A stretch of 64,000 bases of DNA, from assembly GCF_900184795.1 (NCBI RefSeq), contig NZ_FXXN01000024.1, positions 313,140-377,139 of the forward strand, written 5' to 3'. Within the stretch, counting starts at the first letter, position 1. Every line of letters starts with the position of its first letter. The notes beneath the pieces are model-generated. The model worked only from the letters and a program-made list of their open reading frames with translations. It did not search any database and had not been told where the DNA came from. The position numbers and the translations under genes are program-made. Source of the stretch: Magnetospirillum sp. 15-1. Lineage in GTDB: Bacteria; Pseudomonadota; Alphaproteobacteria; Rhodospirillales; Magnetospirillaceae. Below are positions 38,731 to 47,500 of this stretch, piece after piece.

Positions 38731-40833
38731 CTATACTCCCCATTCCCGGATGACCACCGTGGCGACGGCGCGGAACAGGCGTTGCGTCAGGGAGCGCCCC
38801 TCCCCGTCCAGATGAACCTCGCCGCGCAGCATCACTCCTTCCGACGCGGCCCCCGGCACGGCGAGACGCACGCGGTAAAGCGCCGCGTCGGGCACCAGGG
38901 CCTTGTCCACGAAGCGGGCCGGTATTGCCCCGCCATAGGCGGTGGCCAGGGCCGGATCGGCCAGCCCCCGTACCGCCGTGCGGTCGATCTCGACGATGGT
39001 GGCGGCCAGCGCCGCCCGGCTTCCCTCGGCCAGGAACGAGGCGGTCCCGCCGGGACGGATGCGCGGCAGGTCGTCCTCCGCCACATAGGCCTCGATGGTG
39101 GCGCCGGGTCCGCGCACCGCCATCAGGGCCTCGCGCACGCTGAGCCATTGGCCGGTCAGCAGCAGCGGCGAGACGTCGGTCACCCAGCCGGCGATGGGAG
39201 CCCTGAGAGTCAGGCGGGCCTTGTCGCGCAACGCGGCGGCGTGTTCGGCCTCCGCCGCCTCCAGTTCGCGGGCGATGGCCTGGGAGCGGTCGCGGAAGCT
39301 GGCCTCGAAGCCCACCGAGGACAATTCGTATTTCAGCACGCCGATCCGCCGGGCCGCCTGGGCCAGACGATAATCGACCTCGGGATTCTCCAGGACGGCA
39401 AGCACGCCGCCCGCCTCCACCCAGCCGGCCTCCCGCGCCTCGAGGGATTTGAGCAGCGCCGGGCCGGGGGGATACAGCACCATGTGTCCGCCGGCCTTGA
39501 GCATGGCCGGCGCCGAGACCCGGCCGTTCCACGGCACCAGGGCGACCAGCAGCGCCAGCCCGGCCAGCCCCAGGGTCCAGCGCGAACGCCGGCTGGCGCC
39601 GATGGCCGGCAGGCGCTCGCGCCATTCCTTGATCTCGGCGGCGACCGGCTTGATCACGAACCAGCCGATTTCCACACAGAACAGCAGGATTCCCACCACC
39701 TTGATGAAGAAGTGGTAGACCAGCACGGCGATGCCCAGAAACAGACTGAGACGGTAGATCCACACCGCCCAGGCGAACACCACCAGCAGGCTTTGGCGTC
39801 CCGGCGCCACGTGTTCCGGCACCGTTTCGCCCAAGCCGAACAACACCTCGCGCAGTCGCCAGCGGGCCAGGGCGAAGGCCCGGTTGTGCAGATTGGGCAT
39901 GTCCAGCGCGTCGGCCATCAGGAAGTAGCCGTCGAAGCGCATGAACGGGCTGAGATTGATCAGCAGCGAGCTGATCCAGGTGGTGGCGGCCAGGGTAAAG
40001 GCCATCTGCCGCCCGGTGCCGTCGGGCAGCAACGCCCAGGCCAGCGTCGCCCAGACGGCCAGGGTCAGTTCGGAAAGTATCCCGGCGCCGCCGATCAGCA
40101 GGCGCCGGCGGCGGTCGGGCAGCTTCCACGCCTCGTTGACGTCGGTGTAGAGCACCGGCATCAGCACCAGAAAAGCCACCCCCATGGTCGGCACCCTGAG
40201 GCCGAAGGATTTGGCGGTCAGGGCATGGCCCAGTTCGTGGATCAGCTTGGCCAGCCCCAGCGCCACCCCGAAGGCCGCCAGCCCGGTGATGGAGAACTGG
40301 TCCACCAGGGTGGTGGCGAAGACGCTCCACTGCCGTCCCACCAGCAGCAACCCCGCCGCCAGGGCGACCAGGGTCGCCAGACGGAAGGCCGCGCCGCCCA
40401 GCCATCGCGTCCACGGCAACAGGGCATCCAGCACCCGGTCGGGACGAACCAGCGGCACGCGGAAGAACAGGTAATGGTGCAGCAGCCACTCGGCCCACGA
40501 GGTACGCGACGCCCGCGCGACGGCCAGCAGGTGACGGGTGTAGTCCGGCCCGGTGGGCTGCAGCAATTGCCCCCGGGCGAGGAATTCCACCATGTCGGCC
40601 ACGTCCTCGGCCTCCACCTCCAGGGTGGTTTCGTGCCGGATGGTTGCCGCCACCGCCTCGGGCTCGCCCAGGGACCAGCGCGACAGCATTTCGAAGGCCG
40701 GCCAGGACAGCCGGAAGAACTGGTTGCGAAGCGGATCGTGCAGCGTCCAACTGGGCGCCCCGTCCGCCCCGCGCGGCCCCGGATGCACGGTGAGTTCCTG
40801 GCGCAGCGGCGGCAGGATGGCGGCGGCATTCAT
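38731..40833 (-). CDS. PqqD-like/M50 zinc metallopeptidase/membrane-fusion-protein fusion
   Basis: This 700-residue protein has three parts. Residues about 28-95 look like a PqqD-like (RRE) winged helix (LHDPLRNQFFRLSWPAFEML and EDVADMVEFLARG). Next is a polytopic M50 site-2-protease core with HELGH (His199, Glu200, His203) and a third-ligand candidate Asp301 in MRFDGYF. From about 435 a HlyD-like barrel-sandwich/coiled-coil region has RLTLRAPIAGWVTDVSPLL. ATG at 40833 is chosen because it lies 2 bases beyond the upstream stop and fits the domain start. It would sit in the inner membrane beside the two other adaptors. Whether it cleaves the giant surface protein is unknown. Confidence 0.85.
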   Translation of the reverse strand: MNAAAILPPLRQELTVHPGPRGADGAPSWTLHDPLRNQFFRLSWPAFEMLSRWSLGEPEAVAATIRHETTLEVEAEDVADMVEFLARGQLLQPTGPDYTRHLLAVARASRTSWAEWLLHHYLFFRVPLVRPDRVLDALLPWTRWLGGAAFRLATLVALAAGLLLVGRQWSVFATTLVDQFSITGLAAFGVALGLAKLIHELGHALTAKSFGLRVPTMGVAFLVLMPVLYTDVNEAWKLPDRRRRLLIGGAGILSELTLAVWATLAWALLPDGTGRQMAFTLAATTWISSLLINLSPFMRFDGYFLMADALDMPNLHNRAFALARWRLREVLFGLGETVPEHVAPGRQSLLVVFAWAVWIYRLSLFLGIAVLVYHFFIKVVGILLFCVEIGWFVIKPVAAEIKEWRERLPAIGASRRSRWTLGLAGLALLVALVPWNGRVSAPAMLKAGGHMVLYPPGPALLKSLEAREAGWVEAGGVLAVLENPEVDYRLAQAARRIGVLKYELSSVGFEASFRDRSQAIARELEAAEAEHAAALRDKARLTLRAPIAGWVTDVSPLLLTGQWLSVREALMAVRGPGATIEAYVAEDDLPRIRPGGTASFLAEGSRAALAATIVEIDRTAVRGLADPALATAYGGAIPARFVDKALVPDAALYRVRLAVPGAASEGVMLRGEVHLDGEGRSLTQRLFRAVATVVIREWGV

Positions 40834-40835
40834 GG

Positions 40836-42149
40836 TCAAAAACCCACGAACTGGCGTACGGCGACCAGCGGCTTTCTGAACAGCCACCAGATCAGCGGCA
40901 CGGTATCGCCGTCGATACGCGCCGTCCCCTTGAGGCCCAGATGCGGCTTGTCCTGCCCCTCCGCCAGAACGGCGCGCACCCGGTGGGCCAGGGTGGCGTC
41001 GGGTCGGGCCGAAGGCTCGTAGGCCACGTTGAGCACCACGGCGCGGACCGGCGACAGCGGCCGGGAATTGAGGAACAGGGTCAGGCGCGCGCCGGGCCGC
41101 GCCTCGCCGGCATCGGCCACCGACAGCCAGGCCTCCACCTCGGTATCGGTCTCGTCGGCCACCAGCATCACCTTTTCGCCCACCACCACCGGACGGCCGA
41201 TCCAGTCGGAGGGATCATCCAGCACGGCGATGCCGGAACCGGGCGACTTGACCCGGATACGGTCCAACTGGCTTTCCAGCCACTTGACCTCGGCGGCCCT
41301 CTCCTCGGCGCGGCCGGCAAGAATCGCCACCTGGGCCTTGGCCTTGGGGTCGAACACCTGGGCCTGGGCCGCCTGACGGTATTCCGCCTCGGCGGTGGCG
41401 TATTGCTGGCGGGCGACGTCGAGGCGTCCGGTCAACTGGGTCGCATCCAGATCGAACAGCGGCTTGCCCTCGGCCACCTGCTCGTTGGGCCGGACATGGA
41501 TGCGGTCCACCACGCCGTCCAGGGGCGAGCGCACCACCAGGGGATGGGCGGGAACCATATCGGCCGGCGCCAGCACCGAGCCGGTCACCGGAAACAGCGA
41601 CAGGACCAGCAGGCCCAAGGCCACCGCCTGACGCTTGCGGCTGGTCTTCAGCCGGGCCAGCCCGGCGGCGAGACGCGACGGGCGTTGAAAGCGGCCCCGG
41701 GACGCGGTGACCGCCTCGCCCAGCCGGGCCAGCAGGGCGACGTCGCCCTCGTGCCATTCCGCCTCGGCGGCGTAGAACAGCGCGGCCTCCGCCCCCAAGG
41801 GCAGCCACAGGGCATGGGGCGGCAGCCACTCCCCCCACTGCCCGGCCAGTTCGGCGGGCAGGCCGGCGGCGGACAGCACCGCCGGCTTGGCCAGCGACGA
41901 AAGATGGCGGCATACCGCCTCCATCCACAACAGGAAGGGAGCATTGCGATCGGGCAAGGCCAGGCCGGATACCGTCTCGACGCCCCCGGCCCGGCTCCAC
42001 AGCACCGACTGGCGGTAGGGAACCAGGGCATGGGCGTCGTTGACCGCCACGAAACCGATCTCGGCCATATCCTCCGCCCGCAGGATACGCCCCTCCACGT
42101 CGAGCAGGGTCGCCAGGCGCAGGGCGGTGCCGGTCTCGACCTGCATCAT
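40836..42149 (-). CDS. HlyD-family membrane-fusion protein with GAF-like N-terminal domain
   Basis: This protein of about 437 residues has an unusual cytoplasmic N-terminal region of about 165 residues, GAF-like by its spaced hydrophobic strands. One membrane helix follows (KRQAVALGLLVLSLFPVTGSVL). The periplasmic HlyD part has PLVVRSPLDGVVDRIHVRPNEQVAEGKPLFDLD, a coiled-coil hairpin and RVKSPGSGIAVLDD. GAF-like heads are not usual in HlyD proteins. ATG at 42149 lies 13 bases past the previous stop. It probably joins the M50 fusion and the TolC-like protein in one envelope-spanning complex. Confidence 0.82.
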   Translation of the reverse strand: MMQVETGTALRLATLLDVEGRILRAEDMAEIGFVAVNDAHALVPYRQSVLWSRAGGVETVSGLALPDRNAPFLLWMEAVCRHLSSLAKPAVLSAAGLPAELAGQWGEWLPPHALWLPLGAEAALFYAAEAEWHEGDVALLARLGEAVTASRGRFQRPSRLAAGLARLKTSRKRQAVALGLLVLSLFPVTGSVLAPADMVPAHPLVVRSPLDGVVDRIHVRPNEQVAEGKPLFDLDATQLTGRLDVARQQYATAEAEYRQAAQAQVFDPKAKAQVAILAGRAEERAAEVKWLESQLDRIRVKSPGSGIAVLDDPSDWIGRPVVVGEKVMLVADETDTEVEAWLSVADAGEARPGARLTLFLNSRPLSPVRAVVLNVAYEPSARPDATLAHRVRAVLAEGQDKPHLGLKGTARIDGDTVPLIWWLFRKPLVAVRQFVGF

Positions 42150-42162
42150 GCCCCCGGCCCCA

Positions 42163-42882
42163 TCATGGCGGGGGTACCAGCAGCACCTTGCCCGACATGC
42201 CCGCCGACAGTTCGGTGAAATGACCGCCGATGGCCCCCGCCACCCGCACCGTCTGGCTGACCGGGTCGATACGGGCACCGACGCGGGTCAGCTTGACCGG
42301 ATAGCTCTTGCCCGTCTCGTCGATGGCCACCTGGAAGGCATGGCCGGGCTTCAACCACACCAGCCATTTGGACGGCACCACGAAGTCCAGTTCCAGCACC
42401 GAATCGTCCAGGATGTCGAGCAGCGCCTGACCGGGCTGGACGTATTGCTGGCCCCTGACCTTCTGCTCCACCACCCGGCCGTCGAAGGGGGCGGTGACGG
42501 CGCATTTGGACACCATGGCGCTCATGGCGGCGACCTTGGCGCGGGCCTTTTCCGCCTCGGCCACCGAGACGTCGGTCTCCAGTTTGCCCACCGTCTGCAG
42601 TTCCAGCAGCCGCCGGTTGACCGCCAGGGTCTTGTCGGCCGCCGACTGGGTAGCGCGGGCCTCGTCCAACTGCGCCCGATTGACCGAGCAATCGAAGGCG
42701 ATCAGCACCTGTCCCCGGGTGAAGCGTTCACCCTCGCGCGCGCCGATCTTCTCCACCTTGGCGCCGATCTCGGCGGCCAGGGTGGTGAAGTCGCGGGGAG
42801 AAAGCTGAGCCCGCAATTCCTGGCCCCAGGCGGGAGCGGCGCACAACACCGCCACCCCCCCGGCCAGGACGGCACACCTCAT
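42163..42882 (-). CDS. Periplasmic adaptor protein (short HlyD/RND-MFP type)
   Basis: This 239-residue protein has a signal peptide (MRCAVLAGGVAVLCAAPAWGQ). A compact membrane-fusion fold follows: lipoyl half VEKIGAREGERFTRGQVLIAFD, an alpha-hairpin, and the second lipoyl half VTAPFDGRVVEQKVRGQQYVQPGQALLDI with a beta-barrel region. It is cleaved and therefore periplasmic, unlike its neighbour. The start overlaps the TolC-like gene stop (ATGA). It is the smallest of three adaptor-type proteins in this operon. Confidence 0.85.
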   Translation of the reverse strand: MRCAVLAGGVAVLCAAPAWGQELRAQLSPRDFTTLAAEIGAKVEKIGAREGERFTRGQVLIAFDCSVNRAQLDEARATQSAADKTLAVNRRLLELQTVGKLETDVSVAEAEKARAKVAAMSAMVSKCAVTAPFDGRVVEQKVRGQQYVQPGQALLDILDDSVLELDFVVPSKWLVWLKPGHAFQVAIDETGKSYPVKLTRVGARIDPVSQTVRVAGAIGGHFTELSAGMSGKVLLVPPP

Positions 42883-44504
42883 TGGCCGGACACCTGGGCG
42901 ATGGCCTGGGCATCCCCCCTGATCCATCTGGTATTCTCGCTGGTCAACGGCTCGGGGGCCTTGGGCGCCTCGACCACCACCGGCGCGGGCGTCGCGGCCG
43001 GCGCCGACGGGCCGGCGTCACGCCCCCAGGCCTCCAACCCGGCGGCCACCGCCTTGGACAGCGTCTTGAGATCGCCGTTCTCGACCTTGTCGATGGTCAG
43101 GTCGTGGCCCAGCGTCGCCTGGATCTTGGCATAGGCCTGCTCCACCTGGGCATAGGACTGGAAGCGGCGCAATTGCGAGGCGATGGCCGAGGCCCGCCCC
43201 GCCACCCGCTCCAGGATGCCCTGGGCGTCGTTGGCGGTCCGCGCCTCGGACAGCTCGAACAGCCGTTTGTCCACCTGCCACAGCTCGTCCGATTGCTGGT
43301 ACTGGCTGACCGCGTTGCGGAACTGGCGCTCGCCCACATACACCTGGGCCAGCACCGCCATGCGCAGCGCCTTGCGCCGGGCGTCGGCCACCTGCTCGTT
43401 GGTCTCGGCATAGTCCAACTGCGACTTGCCCGAGAACACGTTCATGACGTTCCACGACAGCTTGGCGCCGGCTTCGTACCAGTGGTTGTCCATCAGGAAC
43501 GAATTGCCGTCCCAATTGCGCCCGCCACTGAAGGTGATGCCGGGCAGCAGCTTGATGATGGCCTTCTTGGTGTCGTCCACCGCGATGCGCGACAGGTAGC
43601 CCTGTTCCCGCAGGTCGGGGTTCTGGGCGAAGGCCAGTTCCTCCATGCGCTCCAGCGGCGTGGTCCAGTCGGGCACCGCCATCTCGGCCGGCACCGACAG
43701 GATCAGCCTGGTGCCCGGCGGCACATTGATCAGCGCCGCCAGCTCGATCTGGGCCGTCGACAATTCCTGCTGAACGGCGGTCAACTGGCGCAGCGTCTCC
43801 AGCAGCGATTTCTGGTAGCGCAAGGACTCGGCCGGAGCCCGGAGGTTTTCCTTCTCCACCTGCCGGGCCTTGCCCAGGGCGTCCTTGGCCTCGGAGACCG
43901 CGCGGTCCACCTCGGAATTCAGCACCTGATAGGCGGCGGCGCGCCAGAAGGCGAAGCGGACCTCGGTCACCAGATTGTGCACCGCCTTGCGCCGCCGCTC
44001 GGTGGCGACCAGGGCACGGTCGGCGTTGGCCTTGGCGGTGTAGTAGGTGACGCCGAAATCCAGCAGGTTCCACGACATGGTCAGATCGGTGGTCTTGGTG
44101 CGCTGGTCGGCGGAAACGCTGTAGGCGCCGTCCCGCTGGCCGGTCTGCACATTCTGCGACACCGTGGCGTTGGGCTCCGAGCGGTAGGAATACCCGGCGT
44201 TGGCGGTCAGCTTGGGCAGCATGTCCCAGCGGTCCACGTCGGTCTGCCCCAGGGCCAGCGCCTCCTCCATCATCTTGGAGCGCTTGTCCAGGTTGTACTT
44301 CAGTGCCCGCGCGATGGCCTCGGACACGGTCAGCGGGCCGGAGAGCGGCTCGCCGCCCTTGAACATGGCCTCGCGGTCCTGCGCCGCCTGGGTGCTCAGT
44401 TCCTCCGCCGTGAACGGCTCCGGCGTCACCGCGCAGGCCGAAAGCAGGGCAATCAACGAGGCGGAGGCCAACAGGCGGCCGGCACGCTTCACATCAACCA
44501 TCAT
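42879..44504 (-). CDS. TolC-family outer-membrane efflux lipoprotein
   Basis: This protein of about 541 residues has a lipoprotein signal (SLIALLSACAVTPEP, lipobox LSAC). It also has the TolC/OEP duplicated helical pattern, for example LTVSEAIARALKYNLDKRSKMMEEAL and RRKAVHNLVTEVRFAFWRAAAYQVLN. A C-terminal extension of about 70 residues is rich in alanine and proline. It would form the outer-membrane channel of the exporter. The start at 44504 has GGGGG 6 bases upstream; an in-frame ATG at 44531 overlaps the preceding stop and is also possible. It directly follows the giant surface-protein gene. Confidence 0.88.
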   Translation of the reverse strand: MMVDVKRAGRLLASASLIALLSACAVTPEPFTAEELSTQAAQDREAMFKGGEPLSGPLTVSEAIARALKYNLDKRSKMMEEALALGQTDVDRWDMLPKLTANAGYSYRSEPNATVSQNVQTGQRDGAYSVSADQRTKTTDLTMSWNLLDFGVTYYTAKANADRALVATERRRKAVHNLVTEVRFAFWRAAAYQVLNSEVDRAVSEAKDALGKARQVEKENLRAPAESLRYQKSLLETLRQLTAVQQELSTAQIELAALINVPPGTRLILSVPAEMAVPDWTTPLERMEELAFAQNPDLREQGYLSRIAVDDTKKAIIKLLPGITFSGGRNWDGNSFLMDNHWYEAGAKLSWNVMNVFSGKSQLDYAETNEQVADARRKALRMAVLAQVYVGERQFRNAVSQYQQSDELWQVDKRLFELSEARTANDAQGILERVAGRASAIASQLRRFQSYAQVEQAYAKIQATLGHDLTIDKVENGDLKTLSKAVAAGLEAWGRDAGPSAPAATPAPVVVEAPKAPEPLTSENTRWIRGDAQAIAQVSGQ

Positions 44505-44527
44505 CACCATCCCCCGGTTCATCATCC

Positions 44528-47500
44528 TCATGCCGCGCGCCCCTTGCCCTGCAGCAGGGCGATCAGCGCCGTGCCGTCGGCCTTGTGGCCGTCGCGGCTC
44601 AAATTCCGCAATTGCTCGGTCAGGCTGGGCCGTCCGACCGCATGGGCCAGCTTGCCCGGCAGGCCGAGGTCGCCGCTGCGCTGGCCGCCCTGGCCCTGGC
44701 CTTGCCCGCCTTCACCCGGAGCGACGCCACCCGGCCCGGCCTCGCCGACCCGGATCTTGAAAGTCTGCACCGCCTCGCGGCCCTGGTTGTCGCGGGCGAC
44801 GACCTTCACCGTCACTTCGCCACGGAAGCCGGGCGGCGGCGTACCCTTGAAGGTTCCGGTCTTGGCGTCGAACACCATCCACGACGGCAGCGCCGCCCCG
44901 CTGACCTGGCTGGCGGCCAGGGTAACGGTGGCATCCGCCCTGGTATGGGCGAAGGCTTCCGCCGGAATGGTCACACTGAGGCTGGAGCCGATGGCGACGG
45001 CCATGTCCCGCATGGGGGCGTTGACCACCAGGGCGTCACCGCCCCCCGGCGGCCTGGCCGCCACGGCGACCTGGAAGGCGCCGGCCGTGGGAGCGGTCAG
45101 AACGGCGGGAATGATGGCGACCCGGCCACCATCACCGGTGGTCGGGGAGCCGCCGGTGGCCCCAATTCCCAGGCCAGTGCCAGCGCCAAGTCCAGCGCCG
45201 GCCCCCAGCCCAAAGCCCGTGCCCGTACCAGCCCCGGTATCACGTATGATCGTCCTCAGCCCCGACGATCCACTTTCACCACCGCCAGAATCGCCACCGG
45301 TCACAACTGTTGTTGCGGTTATTACCGTCGTTACCGTCGTATTATTGGTTGTTGGCAGGGTAACGACCACCTCAGTTTCCGATGAAACTTCGCTGACATT
45401 ACCGACGGCATCCACGGCCTTCGCGGTCAACTTGTTGCTACCGGCGACCAGCGTCGCGTTATACTTCCAGACGCCGGATTCATTGGCGGTCGTCTCACCC
45501 AGCAAGATGGCGCCGTCATAAACCTTGACCGTCGAATTGGCCTCGGCGGTCCCGTTGACGGTCACGGAAGTGCTGCTCGCGGCGGTGGCCGGCACCGTCA
45601 GGGTGGGAGCATCTGGAGCCTTGCCATCCACCTGTACGGCGGTGGTAGACGCCACGCCGTTCAGGGTCAGAGTGGCGTTGTTGCCCGCCGCGTCCTTGAT
45701 GGTGCCACCATTCAGCCCCAGGGCGCCGACGGTGACGCCGTCATTGTCGTCATTGTCGCGTTGGGGCAGAAGGCGGAACACCAGGGCCGAGCTTCCCGAA
45801 CCGCTGACATAATCGGCATAGACCGTGCCGCCGATATTCAGCGTTACGGCGATGCGCGGCGTGCCGCCGGTGGTATCGACCGTCACCGCCTCGTCGAAAT
45901 TGACGGTGAAATCCATGTTCTGGCCGATGCCGTAGGTCTTGTCGGCCGGCACCGAAACCGAGGTCACCGTGGCGGCGGTGGTATCGATGACGATGGCCTT
46001 GGCGTTCCCCAGGGAATTGGCCGCGCCGGGCGAGGTCAGGGTCAGGGTGGCGTCGTTGCCCACCGCATCCTTGATGCTGCCGCCGTTGAGCACCAGGGCC
46101 CCGGTGGAAACGTAGTCCAGATCGGCGGTGGTATCGCCCGCCTGCACCGTATAGGTGAAGGTCAGCGAGTTGGTCCCCGAGCCGCTGGTGTAGTCGACGG
46201 TGCGGTCGGTGGTACCGGTCTCCAGGGTCAGTTGCGGCGTGCCGGTCACCGTCACGCTCTCGCTGAAATTGACCTGCACCGAGATCGTGTCGCCCACCTT
46301 GTAGCTGCCATTGGCGGTGGAGGACGTCACGCCCGACACCGTGGGCGCCACGCCGTCGACGACGATGGCCTTGGCGTTGCCCAGGGAATTGGCCGCGCCG
46401 GGCGAGGCCAGGGTCAGGGTGGCGTCGTTGCCCACCGCGTCCTTGATGCTGCCGCCGTTGAGTACCAGGGCGGACGTCGAGATGTAGTCCAGGTCGGCGG
46501 TGGTATCGCCCGCCTGTACCGTATAGGTGAAGGTCAGCGAACTGCTCCCCGAGCCGCTGGCGTAGTTGATGGTGCGGTCGGTGGTGCCGGTCTCCAGGGT
46601 CAGTTGCGGCGTGCCGGTCACCGTCACGTTCTCGCTGAAATTGACCTGCACCGAGATGGTGTCGCCCACCTTGTAGCTGCCATTGGCGGTGGAGGACGTC
46701 ACCGCCGAGACGGTCGGTACCACGCCGTCGACGACGATGGCCTTGGCGTTCCCCAGGGAATTGGCCGCGCCGGGCGAGGCCAGGGTCAGGGTGGCGTCGT
46801 TGCCCACCGCATCCTTGATGGTGCCGCCGTTGAGCGCCAGTGCCCCGGTGGAGATGTAGTCGAGATCGGCGGTGGTATCGCCCGCCTGCACCGTATAGGT
46901 GAAGGTCAGCGAACTGGTCCCCGAGCCGCTGGCGTAATTGACGGTACGGTCGGTGGTGCCGGTCTCCAGGGTCAGTTGCGGCGTGCCGGTCACCGTCACG
47001 CTCTCGCTGAAATTGACCTGCACCGAGATGGTGTCGCCCACCTTGTAGCTGCCATTGGCGGTGGAGGACGTCACGCCCGACACCGTGGGCGCCACGCCGT
47101 CGACGACGATGGCCTTGGCGTTCCCCAGGGAATTGGCCACGCCGGGCGACGCCAGGGTCAAGGTAGCGTCGTTGCCCGCCGCATCCTTGATGGTGCCGCC
47201 GTTGAGCGCCAGCGCCCCGGTGGAGATGTAGTCGAGATCGGCGGTGGTGTCGCCCGCCTGCACCGTATAGGTGAAGGTCAGCGAACTGGTCCCCGAGCCG
47301 CTGGCGTAATTGACGGTACGGTCGGTGGTGCCGGTCTCCAGGGTCAACTGCGGCGTGCCGGTCACCGTCACGTTCTCGCTGAAATCGACCTGCACCGAGA
47401 TGGTATCGCCCACCTTGTAGCTGCCGTCGGCGGTGGAGGACGTCACGCCCGACACCGTGGGCGCCACGCCGTCGACGACGATGGCCTTGGCGTTGCCCAG

